A DNA stretch of 8,816 nt, taken from the NCBI GenBank assembly GCA_003557605.1, contig PWNW01000353.1, positions 1-8,816 on the forward strand, written 5' to 3'. The DNA is from Spirochaetaceae bacterium. Its GTDB lineage: Bacteria; Spirochaetota; Spirochaetia; PWKH01. Every line of letters starts with the position of its first letter. Within the stretch, counting starts at the first letter, position 1. The notes below the pieces were generated by a model. It worked only from the letters and a program-made list of their open reading frames with translations, made no database searches and had not been told where the DNA came from. Below are positions 1 through 5,783 of this stretch, in pieces. A program made the translations under genes and the position numbers.

Positions 1-905
1 TCACCACCAGTCACCTGCGGTTCGGGAAAAGTTCAGTGAACATGCCCTGGCTGGTGGAAAGCGCAGATTTTGTTGCATGCCACAACTCAGCCTATATTGG
101 ACGGTATGACATGCTGGCTCCTCTTAAGGAGGGGGGTGTGTTCCTTCTGAACTCCGAAATTCCCACCGAAGAGGTGTTCGAGCACCTTACCGAAGCTGAC
201 CAGAAGATTATTTCTGAGCGGAAGATCAAGTTCTATAATATTGATGCCCTGAAGATTGCTGAGAAGATCGGCCTTGGAAACAGGATCAATACGGTCATGC
301 AGGCGGCATTCTTTAAGATTTCCGGTATTCTCCCTGAAGATGAAGCAATTGCTCTGATCAAGGATGCGATTGATAAGTCCTTCAGCAGCAAGGGCGAGGA
401 CATTGTAGAGATGAACTGGGCTGCGGTGGATGCAGCATCAGCTGCTCTGGAAGAAGTCAAGGTGCCCGCAGGCAAGGCGAAGTTCTATACACCGAAGGAA
501 CTCATAAAGGACGACGCTTCCGATTTTGCAAAGAACATCATGAAAGCGACGATGCATTTGAAGGGTGATTCCATTCCTGTATCGCTTATGTCCTTTGACG
601 GTACCCTGCCGCCTTCAACCTCCAAGCTTGAGAAGCGGGGCGTTGCTCCCAGGGTTCCTCACTGGCTGTCAGAGAACTGCATTCAGTGCAACCAGTGCGC
701 CCAGGCCTGCCCCCATGCTGCCATCAGAGTGAAGCAGATGGAGAAAAAGGATCTTGAGAGTGCGCCGGATACCTTTGTGACCTTGAAGTCAAACACCAAA
801 AACGACAAGGACCTGCAGTACAAGGTTCAGGTATATCCCGAGGACTGCCAGGGATGCTTTGTCTGTGTAGAGACATGTCCGGCAAAGCAGAAGGCCCTTG
901 TCTAA
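1..905 (+). CDS. nifJ: Pyruvate:ferredoxin oxidoreductase, C-terminal part 1 (gamma and ferredoxin-like domains), 5' partial, ending at a premature TAA
   Basis: PFOR oxidises pyruvate with CoA to acetyl-CoA and CO2 in the cytoplasm and passes electrons to ferredoxin or flavodoxin. The frame is open from base 3, so the gene enters from the left. The opening residues SHLRFGK, then ADFVACHNSAYIGRYD and GGVFLLNS, are the gamma domain. The GTG at 36 is internal and not a start. Two complete ferredoxin-type [4Fe-4S] motifs follow: CX2CX2CX3C-P at 678-710 (CIQCNQCAQAC) and again at 846-878 (CQGCFVCVETC). In ordinary PFORs (about 1170-1200 aa in one chain) the protein would continue into the TPP domain, but here TAA follows KQKALV. 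The sequence beyond the stop continues the protein in the same frame, so this is the upstream half of a split or nonsense-interrupted gene. The pyruvate-binding N-terminal domains lie outside the window. The family call is very secure. Whether the product is functional is uncertain. Confidence 0.93.
   Translation, partial: TTSHLRFGKSSVNMPWLVESADFVACHNSAYIGRYDMLAPLKEGGVFLLNSEIPTEEVFEHLTEADQKIISERKIKFYNIDALKIAEKIGLGNRINTVMQAAFFKISGILPEDEAIALIKDAIDKSFSSKGEDIVEMNWAAVDAASAALEEVKVPAGKAKFYTPKELIKDDASDFAKNIMKATMHLKGDSIPVSLMSFDGTLPPSTSKLEKRGVAPRVPHWLSENCIQCNQCAQACPHAAIRVKQMEKKDLESAPDTFVTLKSNTKNDKDLQYKVQVYPEDCQGCFVCVETCPAKQKALV
903..905 (+). other. nifJ: In-frame TAA interrupting nifJ between the ferredoxin-like and TPP domains
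   Basis: The codons read GCC CTT GTC TAA AGC ACC CTT GAG. Downstream codons 906-1004 stay in the same frame and encode a plausible inter-domain linker (STLEDERAKNE, then FFDALPENV), after which the conserved PFOR sequence QFRQPLFEFSGACAGCGE resumes. No frameshift is needed and no other stop is present up to 2142. A single substitution from, for example, TTA, AAA, CAA or GAA would create it. TAA is a normal terminator in this genome: the ferritin and rubrerythrin genes nearby both end in TAA, so wholesale recoding is unlikely. It could be a sequencing or assembly error, a recent nonsense mutation, or a true gene split. Confidence 0.9.
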
Positions 906-1004
906 AGCACCCTTGAGGATGAGCGGGCTAAGAACGAGACAGTACATGCAGAATTCTTTGATGCCCTGCCTGAGAATGTTCTTGATGGAGCTGCTGTTAG
1001 CACC

Positions 1005-2144
1005 TTGAAGGGCGCACAGTTCAGACAGCCGCTGTTTGAATTTTCCGGTGCCTGTGCAGGATGCGGTGAGACTCCTTACATCAAGCTGGTGACTCAGCTG
1101 TACGGGGAGCGGATGATGGTGGCCAATGCCACCGGCTGTTCTTCCATCTACGGAGGAACCTTCCCGACGAGTCCCTACTGTCAGCGGCCTGACGGCCGCG
1201 GGCCTACATGGGGAAATTCCCTCTTTGAGGACAATGCGGAATATGGATTCGGCATGAGGCTTGCTGCGGACAGCAACAGAGTTCTTCTGGAAGCAAAGGT
1301 GAAACGTCTTCTCGAACTCGGCACTACACCTGAGCTGACTGAAGCGCTAAATGCATCATTGGCGCTCTGGAAGGATACCAGTGAAGAGGCTATTGCTGCT
1401 CAGAACCAAGTAGCTAAGGTGATTGATGATGCTGTTGAAGGCGCATCAGGAGAGGCTCTGGAACTGGTGAAGAAAATCCGTGAGCTCAAGGACTACTTCG
1501 TGGACAAGAGCATCTGGATTATCGGCGGTGACGGCTGGGCTTATGATATCGGCTTCGGCGGGGTGGACCATGTGATTGCTTCAGGAAGAAATGTAAACAT
1601 TCTGGTCCTTGATACAGAAGTGTACTCCAACACCGGAGGGCAGGCTTCCAAGGCCACTCCCATCGGTTCGGTGGCGAAGTTTGCTGAGGCAGGAAAGCCC
1701 CTGGGCAAGAAGAACATGGGACTGATGTGCATGAGCTACGGATATGTCTATGTTGCTTCAATTTCTCTTGGTGCAAACCGGAACCATGCCCAGAAGGCTC
1801 TGATGGAAGCCGAAGCATATGACGGGCCCTCCATAGTCTTCTGCTATGCTCCCTGCATCAACCACGGTATCGATATGAGATACTCGCAAGTTCAGATGAA
1901 AAAAGCAGTTGAGTCAGGATACTGGCCCCTGTACCGCTACAATCCTGCTTCAGAGGAGGGCAAAAGATTCTCCTTTGACGCCAGAGAACCAAAGAGCGAC
2001 TACATCGAATTCATCAAGAGTGAACGGCGTTACACATCGCTGTACAACACCAATCCGGAGAATGCTGAAGATCTTTTCAAAAAGTCTGCGGAGGATGCAA
2101 AACGGAGATGGAACATCTTCAAGAATATCGGGGAACTCATGTAG
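1005..2144 (+). CDS. nifJ: Pyruvate:ferredoxin oxidoreductase, C-terminal part 2 (TPP-binding domain)
   Basis: This is the TPP-binding (beta-type) domain of PFOR, in the same frame as the upstream half. Counting from the TTG at 1005, GACAGCGE carries Cys17 and Cys20, ATGCSS carries Cys45 and APCINHG carries Cys284. These four cysteines match the proximal [4Fe-4S] cluster ligands of PFOR. The TPP/Mg motif runs from GDGWAYDIG (about 175) to NTGGQ (209-213). The protein ends soon after the RRWNIF helix and lacks the C-terminal extension (domain VII) linked to oxygen stability in the Desulfovibrio africanus enzyme. The TTG is only the first start-like codon after the stop: its nearest purine run, GGAG at 987-990, is 14 nt away, so independent initiation looks poor. 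In an intact gene this would simply be residues of one long chain starting before the window. The domain call is secure; separate translation is doubtful. Confidence 0.9.
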   Translation: MKGAQFRQPLFEFSGACAGCGETPYIKLVTQLYGERMMVANATGCSSIYGGTFPTSPYCQRPDGRGPTWGNSLFEDNAEYGFGMRLAADSNRVLLEAKVKRLLELGTTPELTEALNASLALWKDTSEEAIAAQNQVAKVIDDAVEGASGEALELVKKIRELKDYFVDKSIWIIGGDGWAYDIGFGGVDHVIASGRNVNILVLDTEVYSNTGGQASKATPIGSVAKFAEAGKPLGKKNMGLMCMSYGYVYVASISLGANRNHAQKALMEAEAYDGPSIVFCYAPCINHGIDMRYSQVQMKKAVESGYWPLYRYNPASEEGKRFSFDAREPKSDYIEFIKSERRYTSLYNTNPENAEDLFKKSAEDAKRRWNIFKNIGELM

Positions 2145-2169
2145 TTTCCTGCATTTAAGGGAAGAATTA

Positions 2170-2196
2170 CAGGCCGCCTTCATTGAGGGCGGCCTG
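2170..2196 (+). terminator. GC-rich hairpin downstream of nifJ, possible weak terminator
   Basis: CAGGCCGCC (2170-2178) and GGCGGCCTG (2188-2196) form a perfect 9-bp stem. It can extend inward through U-G, U-A and C-G pairs to a 3-nt loop. It begins 25 nt after the nifJ stop. No T tract follows on the plus strand, so this is not a canonical intrinsic terminator. It may protect the mRNA 3' end or work with another factor. Confidence 0.4.
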
Positions 2197-2203
2197 ATTC
2201 ACG

Positions 2204-2231
2204 AAAAAGCCTTCCTGGATATCAGGAAGGC
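2204..2231 (-). terminator. Intrinsic terminator for the leftward lipoprotein hydrolase gene
   Basis: On the minus strand, GCCTTCCTG (2231-2223) and CAGGAAGGC (2217-2209) make a perfect 9-bp stem with a 5-nt loop, followed at once by TTTTT (2208-2204). This fits a rho-independent terminator reading leftwards, about 195 nt after the hydrolase stop at 2427. A second T run on the minus strand (9 T, 2248-2240), preceded by a weak 4-bp GCTG/CAGC hairpin, lies just ahead of it and may help. Confidence 0.6.
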
Positions 2232-2376
2232 AGATATGCAAAAAAAAAGGGCTGCTTCCAGCTGCATTTCGGAAACCTCCAGCCGGGGGGGACCGGCAAA
2301 AGCAGATGTGTGATGGGGGAGAGGATGCTAGTCCTTAGTGCCTGCTGGAAGACAGCCCATCTTTGAATAACCATGT

Positions 2377-2402
2377 TCTGCGGGTTTTGTCAACCCTGCA
2401 GA
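2377..2402. repeat. Imperfect inverted repeat just beyond the hydrolase stop
   Basis: TCTGCGGGTT (2377-2386) pairs with AACCCTGCAGA (2392-2402), with one bulged A and a 5-nt loop. It lies 24 nt past the end of the minus-strand hydrolase gene. There is no T tract on either side in the needed orientation, so its role is unclear; a 3'-end stabilising hairpin is possible. The remainder of 2232-2376 shows no gene. Confidence 0.4.
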
Positions 2403-2426
2403 GGGGAGTTATCTGTTTGCGTGTAT

Positions 2427-3947
2427 TCACCTCCTGCTGGTGTCGGACAGTCTCTCATACCCCTCGGTAACAGCCAGGATCCATTGAGTCACATCATCAA
2501 GCACCTGCGGTGCTATAGTAATTTGCGTAGTTCCATATTCATCAACCATGCCGGTCTCTGCCGGCTGGAACAGGTGGTTGAGTCCTTGGTAGATCTTTGT
2601 AGTAACATATTGATTGTCCGCTGATTCCAAATGCTCCCTGATGGATGGAATATTCTCTTCTGCAATGATCTGAAGGTCAAGACTGCCGTTGAGGGCAAGT
2701 ACCGGAATGACGGTACGGGAAAGCACGTTGCCCGGATCATATCGCACAAAAAACCGAAACCAAGGCAGCATGATGGAGGAAATCTGCTTCTCAATCTGAT
2801 CTTCCGGAACCCCCACTGACCTCATTACCCGGTACACTTCATCGATAATGGCCTGATCATCATCTTCCTCAAGCAGCAGATCATAAATTGCTTTGTTGGT
2901 GCTTAAGGTGGTTTCAATCAAGCTGGAGGGTAGTCTGTGGGCTTCAAGGATTGCCTCTGTCTGGGAAAGCAGCACCTGATCTCCCCGTATTCCCGGTCCT
3001 GCCAGCAGTACGAGAAACTTTATCTCTTCCCTGCGGTCTGCAATCATCGGCCCGATGAGCCCGCCCTCACTGTGCCCGATAATGCCGATGATATCAGAAG
3101 CGATATCGGGCCTCGAAAGCAGGTAGTCAAGTGCTGCTTCACCGTCAATGGAAAGATCTCTGGATGTAGCGGTCAGAGCATCTCCTTCTGATTCTCCAAC
3201 GCCCCTGTCGTCATAGCGCAGAACAGCGATGCCGTTTCTTGTGAGATAGTCGGCAAGGACTAGAAACGGACGATGCCCGAAAATCTCTTCATTTCGGTTG
3301 CTGGACCCTGAACCGGAAAGCAGGATGACTGTTGGAAAAGGACCGTTGTCTTCAGGATAGGTGAATGTCCCTGCAAGAAGGATATCATCCTTTGGACTGT
3401 AGAACTGCACTTCCTCTTCACGATAAGGAAGCGGAGGAACCGGATCCTGGGGGCGCATTATTCGGGTGAGATGCTCTATCTGGCGAGGCTCCATGGTGAG
3501 ATACGCCTGGGTGCCGTTCTGCTGCCAGGTCCCTGAAAGAGTAATCTGCTGTGAGTCCTGTACAGCCCTGAGGGTTGCTGTGTATCCTGCCTGAATGGAT
3601 GAAGCACGGAAGGTGATCTCTCCATGTTCATCGATTTCAATTTCATCAAAAATAAAGAGAGCCTGGGTCTGCTGAGGAACGGAGAATGCCCCGATAAAGG
3701 TGCCGTCTTCATTCTCATGAAGAGAGAACCGTACGGTATATTCTCCTCCTGCCATTTTAAACGAACCTTCCCATGTACCGGGCAGGTACTGCTGGAGCTT
3801 TGCAAGATCAATGGGTTCAGAAATGTCTTCAAGGGTGAGCTGAACCTGGTCCTCTCCGCATCCTGCTGTAGAGAGGATGACTGGAATGAGCAGGAGTGAA
3901 AGCATTAGTGCCCGATACACGGGATTGCCTGCTTTCCTGTGTTTCAT
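2427..3947 (-). CDS. Lipoprotein alpha/beta hydrolase (esterase-like), two-domain
   Basis: A 506-residue protein. The N-terminus has basic residues, a hydrophobic stretch (about 13-25) and a lipobox LSTAGC with Cys30, so it is predicted to be a membrane-anchored lipoprotein facing the periplasm or exterior. Residues about 50-155 form a beta-rich domain (PGTWEGSF, TFIGAFSV, ITLSGTW) of unknown role. From about 180 it is an alpha/beta hydrolase: oxyanion-region LLSGSGSSNRNE (about 209-220), RYDDRGVGESEGD (244-256), nucleophile elbow GHSEGG with Ser293, acid Asp424 in NGSLD, and His458 in GLNH. This arrangement resembles COG1073-type esterases such as Thermotoga EstD, with an extra N-terminal domain ahead of the hydrolase. 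The substrate cannot be told from sequence; an ester or peptide-like bond is the general expectation. The start is supported by GAGGTGA 3 nt before the ATG. It lies immediately downstream of the rubredoxin operon terminator and runs in the same direction, so it is probably a separate transcript. Confidence 0.88.
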   Translation of the reverse strand: MKHRKAGNPVYRALMLSLLLIPVILSTAGCGEDQVQLTLEDISEPIDLAKLQQYLPGTWEGSFKMAGGEYTVRFSLHENEDGTFIGAFSVPQQTQALFIFDEIEIDEHGEITFRASSIQAGYTATLRAVQDSQQITLSGTWQQNGTQAYLTMEPRQIEHLTRIMRPQDPVPPLPYREEEVQFYSPKDDILLAGTFTYPEDNGPFPTVILLSGSGSSNRNEEIFGHRPFLVLADYLTRNGIAVLRYDDRGVGESEGDALTATSRDLSIDGEAALDYLLSRPDIASDIIGIIGHSEGGLIGPMIADRREEIKFLVLLAGPGIRGDQVLLSQTEAILEAHRLPSSLIETTLSTNKAIYDLLLEEDDDQAIIDEVYRVMRSVGVPEDQIEKQISSIMLPWFRFFVRYDPGNVLSRTVIPVLALNGSLDLQIIAEENIPSIREHLESADNQYVTTKIYQGLNHLFQPAETGMVDEYGTTQITIAPQVLDDVTQWILAVTEGYERLSDTSRR

Positions 3948-3983
3948 GCTTCACCTCAACATATACCGTAAACGGCAGGGAAC

Positions 3984-4019
3984 AAAAAGGCTGTCCGCAG
4001 GGAGACCTGCAGACAGCCT
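3984..4019 (-). terminator. Strong intrinsic terminator of the rbr-dfx-ftn-rub operon
   Basis: On the minus strand AGGCTGTC (4019-4012), one unpaired position, then GCAGG (4010-4006) form one arm. The loop is 4002-4005, and the matching arm is CCTGC (4001-3997) then GACAGCCT (3995-3988). This is a 13-bp stem with one mismatch, followed by TTTTTG. It begins about 40 nt after the rubredoxin stop, in the right direction. Confidence 0.85.
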
Positions 4020-4058
4020 GGAGTATCTGAAACTGTGAGAACTTCTTCCCCGTGAAAA

Positions 4059-4220
4059 CTATTCAAGGGGGGAAAAGTCATCCTTGGATGCTCCGCACAG
4101 AGGGCAAACCCAGTCATCAGAAAGTTCACTGAAGGCTGTCCCGGGATCGACTCCGTTATCCGGGTCACCTTCTGCCGGATCATAGACATATCCGCATAAA
4201 TCACATACATATTTTTCCAT
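4059..4220 (-). CDS. rub: Rubredoxin, 53 aa
   Basis: A small one-electron carrier with a single Fe(SCys)4 centre, acting in the cytoplasm. The product starts MEKYVCDLCGYVYDP and ends with WVCPLCGASKDDF. The four iron ligands are Cys6 and Cys9 (CX2C) and Cys39 and Cys42 (CX2C). The aromatic residues Tyr4, Tyr11, Tyr13 and Trp37 are in their usual places. Its length (53) is typical for the family. AGGAGG lies 6 nt before the ATG. It is the last gene of the operon, 24 nt after the ferritin stop and followed by a terminator. In anaerobes rubredoxin passes electrons from an NAD(P)H:rubredoxin reductase to superoxide reductase and rubrerythrin, which are both encoded just upstream; that role is inferred from the neighbours. 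No reductase gene is visible in the window. Confidence 0.95.
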   Translation of the reverse strand: MEKYVCDLCGYVYDPAEGDPDNGVDPGTAFSELSDDWVCPLCGASKDDFSPLE

Positions 4221-4244
4221 AAAGACCTCCTAATAAATAAATCG

Positions 4245-4733
4245 TTACTCCCGGGAACCCAGCTCTTTATCAAGCAGGTACAACCCTCGTTTATCTTCTC
4301 CGGCCAATTCAAATTTGGCCAGCACAGTCTCAACGGAATCCTCTTCTTCAACCTGTTCAGTAACAAACCACTGCAGAAAAATCTCAGCAGCTTTGTCATC
4401 TTCTTTTCTGGCCAGGTTCACAAGCTCATCAATACTTTTCGTGATGAACTGCTCATGCCTTAAGGCATGCTCAAAAGCTGCCCGGACACTGTCCCAGCTT
4501 TTCTGAGGTTTCTCTAGTGTATCATACAAGGGTCTGCCGCCACGTTCAAGTAAAAACTCATAAAACTTTTGTGCATGGGCCATTTCTTCCCGTGCCTGGG
4601 CAGTCATCCACCGGGAAAACCCGTTGTAGTTCTTAACTGCAAAGTCCGCTGCCATGGCCGCATAAATATAGGCGGAGGCAAGCTCTTTGTTCATCTGTTC
4701 ATTAAAAGCCTGTTCAATGGTTTTTTTCAGCAT
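4245..4733 (-). CDS. ftn: Bacterial non-haem ferritin
   Basis: A 162-residue four-helix ferritin that stores iron by oxidising Fe(II) and laying down a mineral core in a 24-mer shell. Counting from the ATG at 4733, the ferroxidase-centre residues known from E. coli FtnA are all present at equivalent positions: Glu17, Glu50, His53, Glu94, Glu126, Gln127, Glu129 and Glu130. Typical strings are EQMNKELASAYIY and AREEMAHAQKF. An in-frame TTG at 4754 would add 7 residues and overlap dfx, but it has no ribosome binding site. The ATG is preferred; its nearest Shine-Dalgarno (GGAGGGG, 4752-4746) lies inside the last codons of dfx, 12 nt away, a long but usable spacing that suggests coupling to dfx translation. 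The gap from dfx is 8 nt. The likely job here is to remove free ferrous iron during oxidative stress. Confidence 0.93.
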   Translation of the reverse strand: MLKKTIEQAFNEQMNKELASAYIYAAMAADFAVKNYNGFSRWMTAQAREEMAHAQKFYEFLLERGGRPLYDTLEKPQKSWDSVRAAFEHALRHEQFITKSIDELVNLARKEDDKAAEIFLQWFVTEQVEEEDSVETVLAKFELAGEDKRGLYLLDKELGSRE

Positions 4734-4741
4734 ATTGTGTT

Positions 4742-5122
4742 TCAGCCCCTCCAAAGGCCGTGGATATTGCAGTATTCCCGTGCAGAGACCTCGTCAGCCT
4801 CAATGCAGAAGACTGCTTCGGGTGCATCACCGGGGGAAAGAAATTGTCTGTAGTACTTCCCGTCTGCGATCAGTTCAATCCATTCAATGTAGTGCTTCTC
4901 TTCCATGGGGTGCAGTGTGGACCCGACGGTCACACGATACCCGGATTCAATTTTCTCGATTACCGGTACATGCTTTTCGGTTGATGAATCAGCGGTCTTT
5001 TCATCCATCAGCTTCATCGGTTCTCCGCAGCATACCAGCTCTCCCTCACCTGCGTGCAGCAGCACTGCAATGTTCCCGCAGATGTCACACTTGTATACAC
5101 CATGCTGTATTGATTTTGCCAT
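4742..5122 (-). CDS. dfx: Desulfoferrodoxin (two-iron superoxide reductase)
   Basis: A 126-residue superoxide reductase that reduces superoxide to hydrogen peroxide without releasing oxygen. The N-terminal desulforedoxin-like domain has Cys12, Cys15, Cys31 and Cys32 for centre I, as in two-iron enzymes. The catalytic centre II residues are His51 in EKHVPVIE, His71 and His77 in HPMEEKHYIEW, Cys118 and His121 in CNIHG. Glu49 and Lys50, the residues of the family's EKH motif that help steer superoxide and protonate the intermediate, are also present. All ligands are at the Desulfovibrio positions plus two, so the enzyme looks intact. GGGAGGAG lies 2 nt before the ATG. It is second in the operon, 24 nt after rubrerythrin, which would remove the peroxide it makes. 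Confidence 0.96.
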   Translation of the reverse strand: MAKSIQHGVYKCDICGNIAVLLHAGEGELVCCGEPMKLMDEKTADSSTEKHVPVIEKIESGYRVTVGSTLHPMEEKHYIEWIELIADGKYYRQFLSPGDAPEAVFCIEADEVSAREYCNIHGLWRG

Positions 5123-5146
5123 AACTCCTCCCGTTTAGTTTTTTTG

Positions 5147-5722
5147 TTATACCATTTCTCCAAACACCTCAAAATGGGCCTGCGAATGATCGCATGCAGG
5201 ACATTTGCCTGGTGCTGAAGTTCCTTCATATATGTATCCACAGTTTCTGCATCTCCACATGACTGTGGTCTCTCTTTTAAAAGTACGCTGCTCTTCTATC
5301 ATCTTTTTCAGATTGAGATATCGTTCTTCATGACGCTTTTCCGCAACTGCGATAGCCCTGAAAACAGCAGCAATATCCTTGAAACCTTCCTCTTCAGCTT
5401 TTATAGCAAATTCCGGATACATGGTCGTCCACTCATAGTTTTCTCCGCCAGCTGATTCCATCAGGTTTTCCACAGTGCTTCCAATTTTTCCTGCAGGAAA
5501 TGCACCGGTTATTTCCACTTCACCGCCTTCAAGAAACTTAAACAGCCGTTTTGCATGCTCCTTCTCCTGGTCAGCAGTTTCACTGAACATATCGGCAATC
5601 AGAACATATCCTTCCTTCTTTGCTTTTGAAGCAAAATAAGTGTACCTGTTTCTCGCCTGGGATTCCCCCGCAAAGGCCGTAAGCAGATTCTTTTCAGTTA
5701 CAGTTCCCTTCACACTCTTCAT
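5147..5722 (-). CDS. rbr: Rubrerythrin (NAD(P)H-linked peroxidase)
   Basis: A 191-residue protein with the classic order: an N-terminal ferritin-like diiron domain (about 1-145) and a C-terminal rubredoxin domain (about 155-187). Diiron ligands visible are Glu20 in FAGESQARNRY, Glu53 and His56 in DQEKEH, Glu94 and Glu97, and Glu128 and His131 in AEKRHEERY. The rubredoxin site is CX2C at Cys158/161 and CX2C at Cys174/177. The family reduces hydrogen peroxide to water using electrons from rubredoxin. The cysteines are at the C-terminus, so this is the standard form and not reverse rubrerythrin. AGGAGG lies 5 nt before the ATG. It is the first gene of the oxygen-defence operon and sits behind a strong candidate promoter and PerR-like box. 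Confidence 0.97.
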   Translation of the reverse strand: MKSVKGTVTEKNLLTAFAGESQARNRYTYFASKAKKEGYVLIADMFSETADQEKEHAKRLFKFLEGGEVEITGAFPAGKIGSTVENLMESAGGENYEWTTMYPEFAIKAEEEGFKDIAAVFRAIAVAEKRHEERYLNLKKMIEEQRTFKRETTVMWRCRNCGYIYEGTSAPGKCPACDHSQAHFEVFGEMV

Positions 5723-5739
5723 AGCATCCTCCTATGGAT

Positions 5740-5754
5740 TAAAAATTATTATCA
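5740..5754. promoter_or_regulatory. PerR-like operator candidate ahead of rbr
   Basis: TAAAAATTATTATCA on the plus strand agrees with the PerR box consensus TTATAATNATTATAA at 11 of 14 defined positions. Its two half-sites match as inverted repeats at 5 of 7 positions. It begins at the inner edge of the candidate -10 element and would cover the transcription start, a natural place for repression. The region is AT-rich, so a chance match is possible. No perR or fur gene is in the window. Confidence 0.4.
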
Positions 5755-5783
5755 TTATATGTATCATACCGTATCTTTGTAAA
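5754..5783 (-). promoter_or_regulatory. Sigma70-type promoter of the rbr-dfx-ftn-rub operon
   Basis: On the minus strand TTTACA (5783-5778; 5 of 6 to TTGACA), an 18-nt spacer, then a perfect TATAAT (5759-5754). The start would fall near 5747, leaving a leader of about 25 nt before the rbr ATG with its Shine-Dalgarno. The -35 lies inside the last codons of the upstream regulator gene. Confidence 0.65.

Noticed and set aside
36..38. GTG as a start for the first open frame
   Set aside because: The frame is open upstream to base 3 and encodes conserved PFOR sequence (SHLRFGK), and no ribosome binding site precedes the GTG.
903..905. TAA decoded as a selenocysteine, pyrrolysine or recoded sense codon
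   Set aside because: Known Sec and Pyl recoding use TGA and TAG, and neighbouring genes use TAA as a true stop.
1519..1818. Minus-strand open frames inside nifJ
   Set aside because: They lie opposite strongly conserved TPP-domain codons, have low-complexity composition and no ribosome binding site.
1909..2313. Plus-strand frame overlapping the nifJ 3' end
   Set aside because: It is out of frame with the conserved PFOR codons and runs through the terminator hairpins; the composition is not protein-like.
3956..4399. 147-codon minus-strand frame over the rubredoxin region
   Set aside because: It is in the wrong frame across the rubredoxin and ferritin genes and runs through the terminator; the real genes here are those two.
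4734..4754. TTG extension of ferritin by 7 residues
   Set aside because: It overlaps dfx, lacks a ribosome binding site, and the ATG at 4733 places all ferroxidase residues at standard family positions.
4687..5138. Plus-strand frames opposite dfx
   Set aside because: They are shadows of a gene with all superoxide reductase ligands intact on the minus strand.
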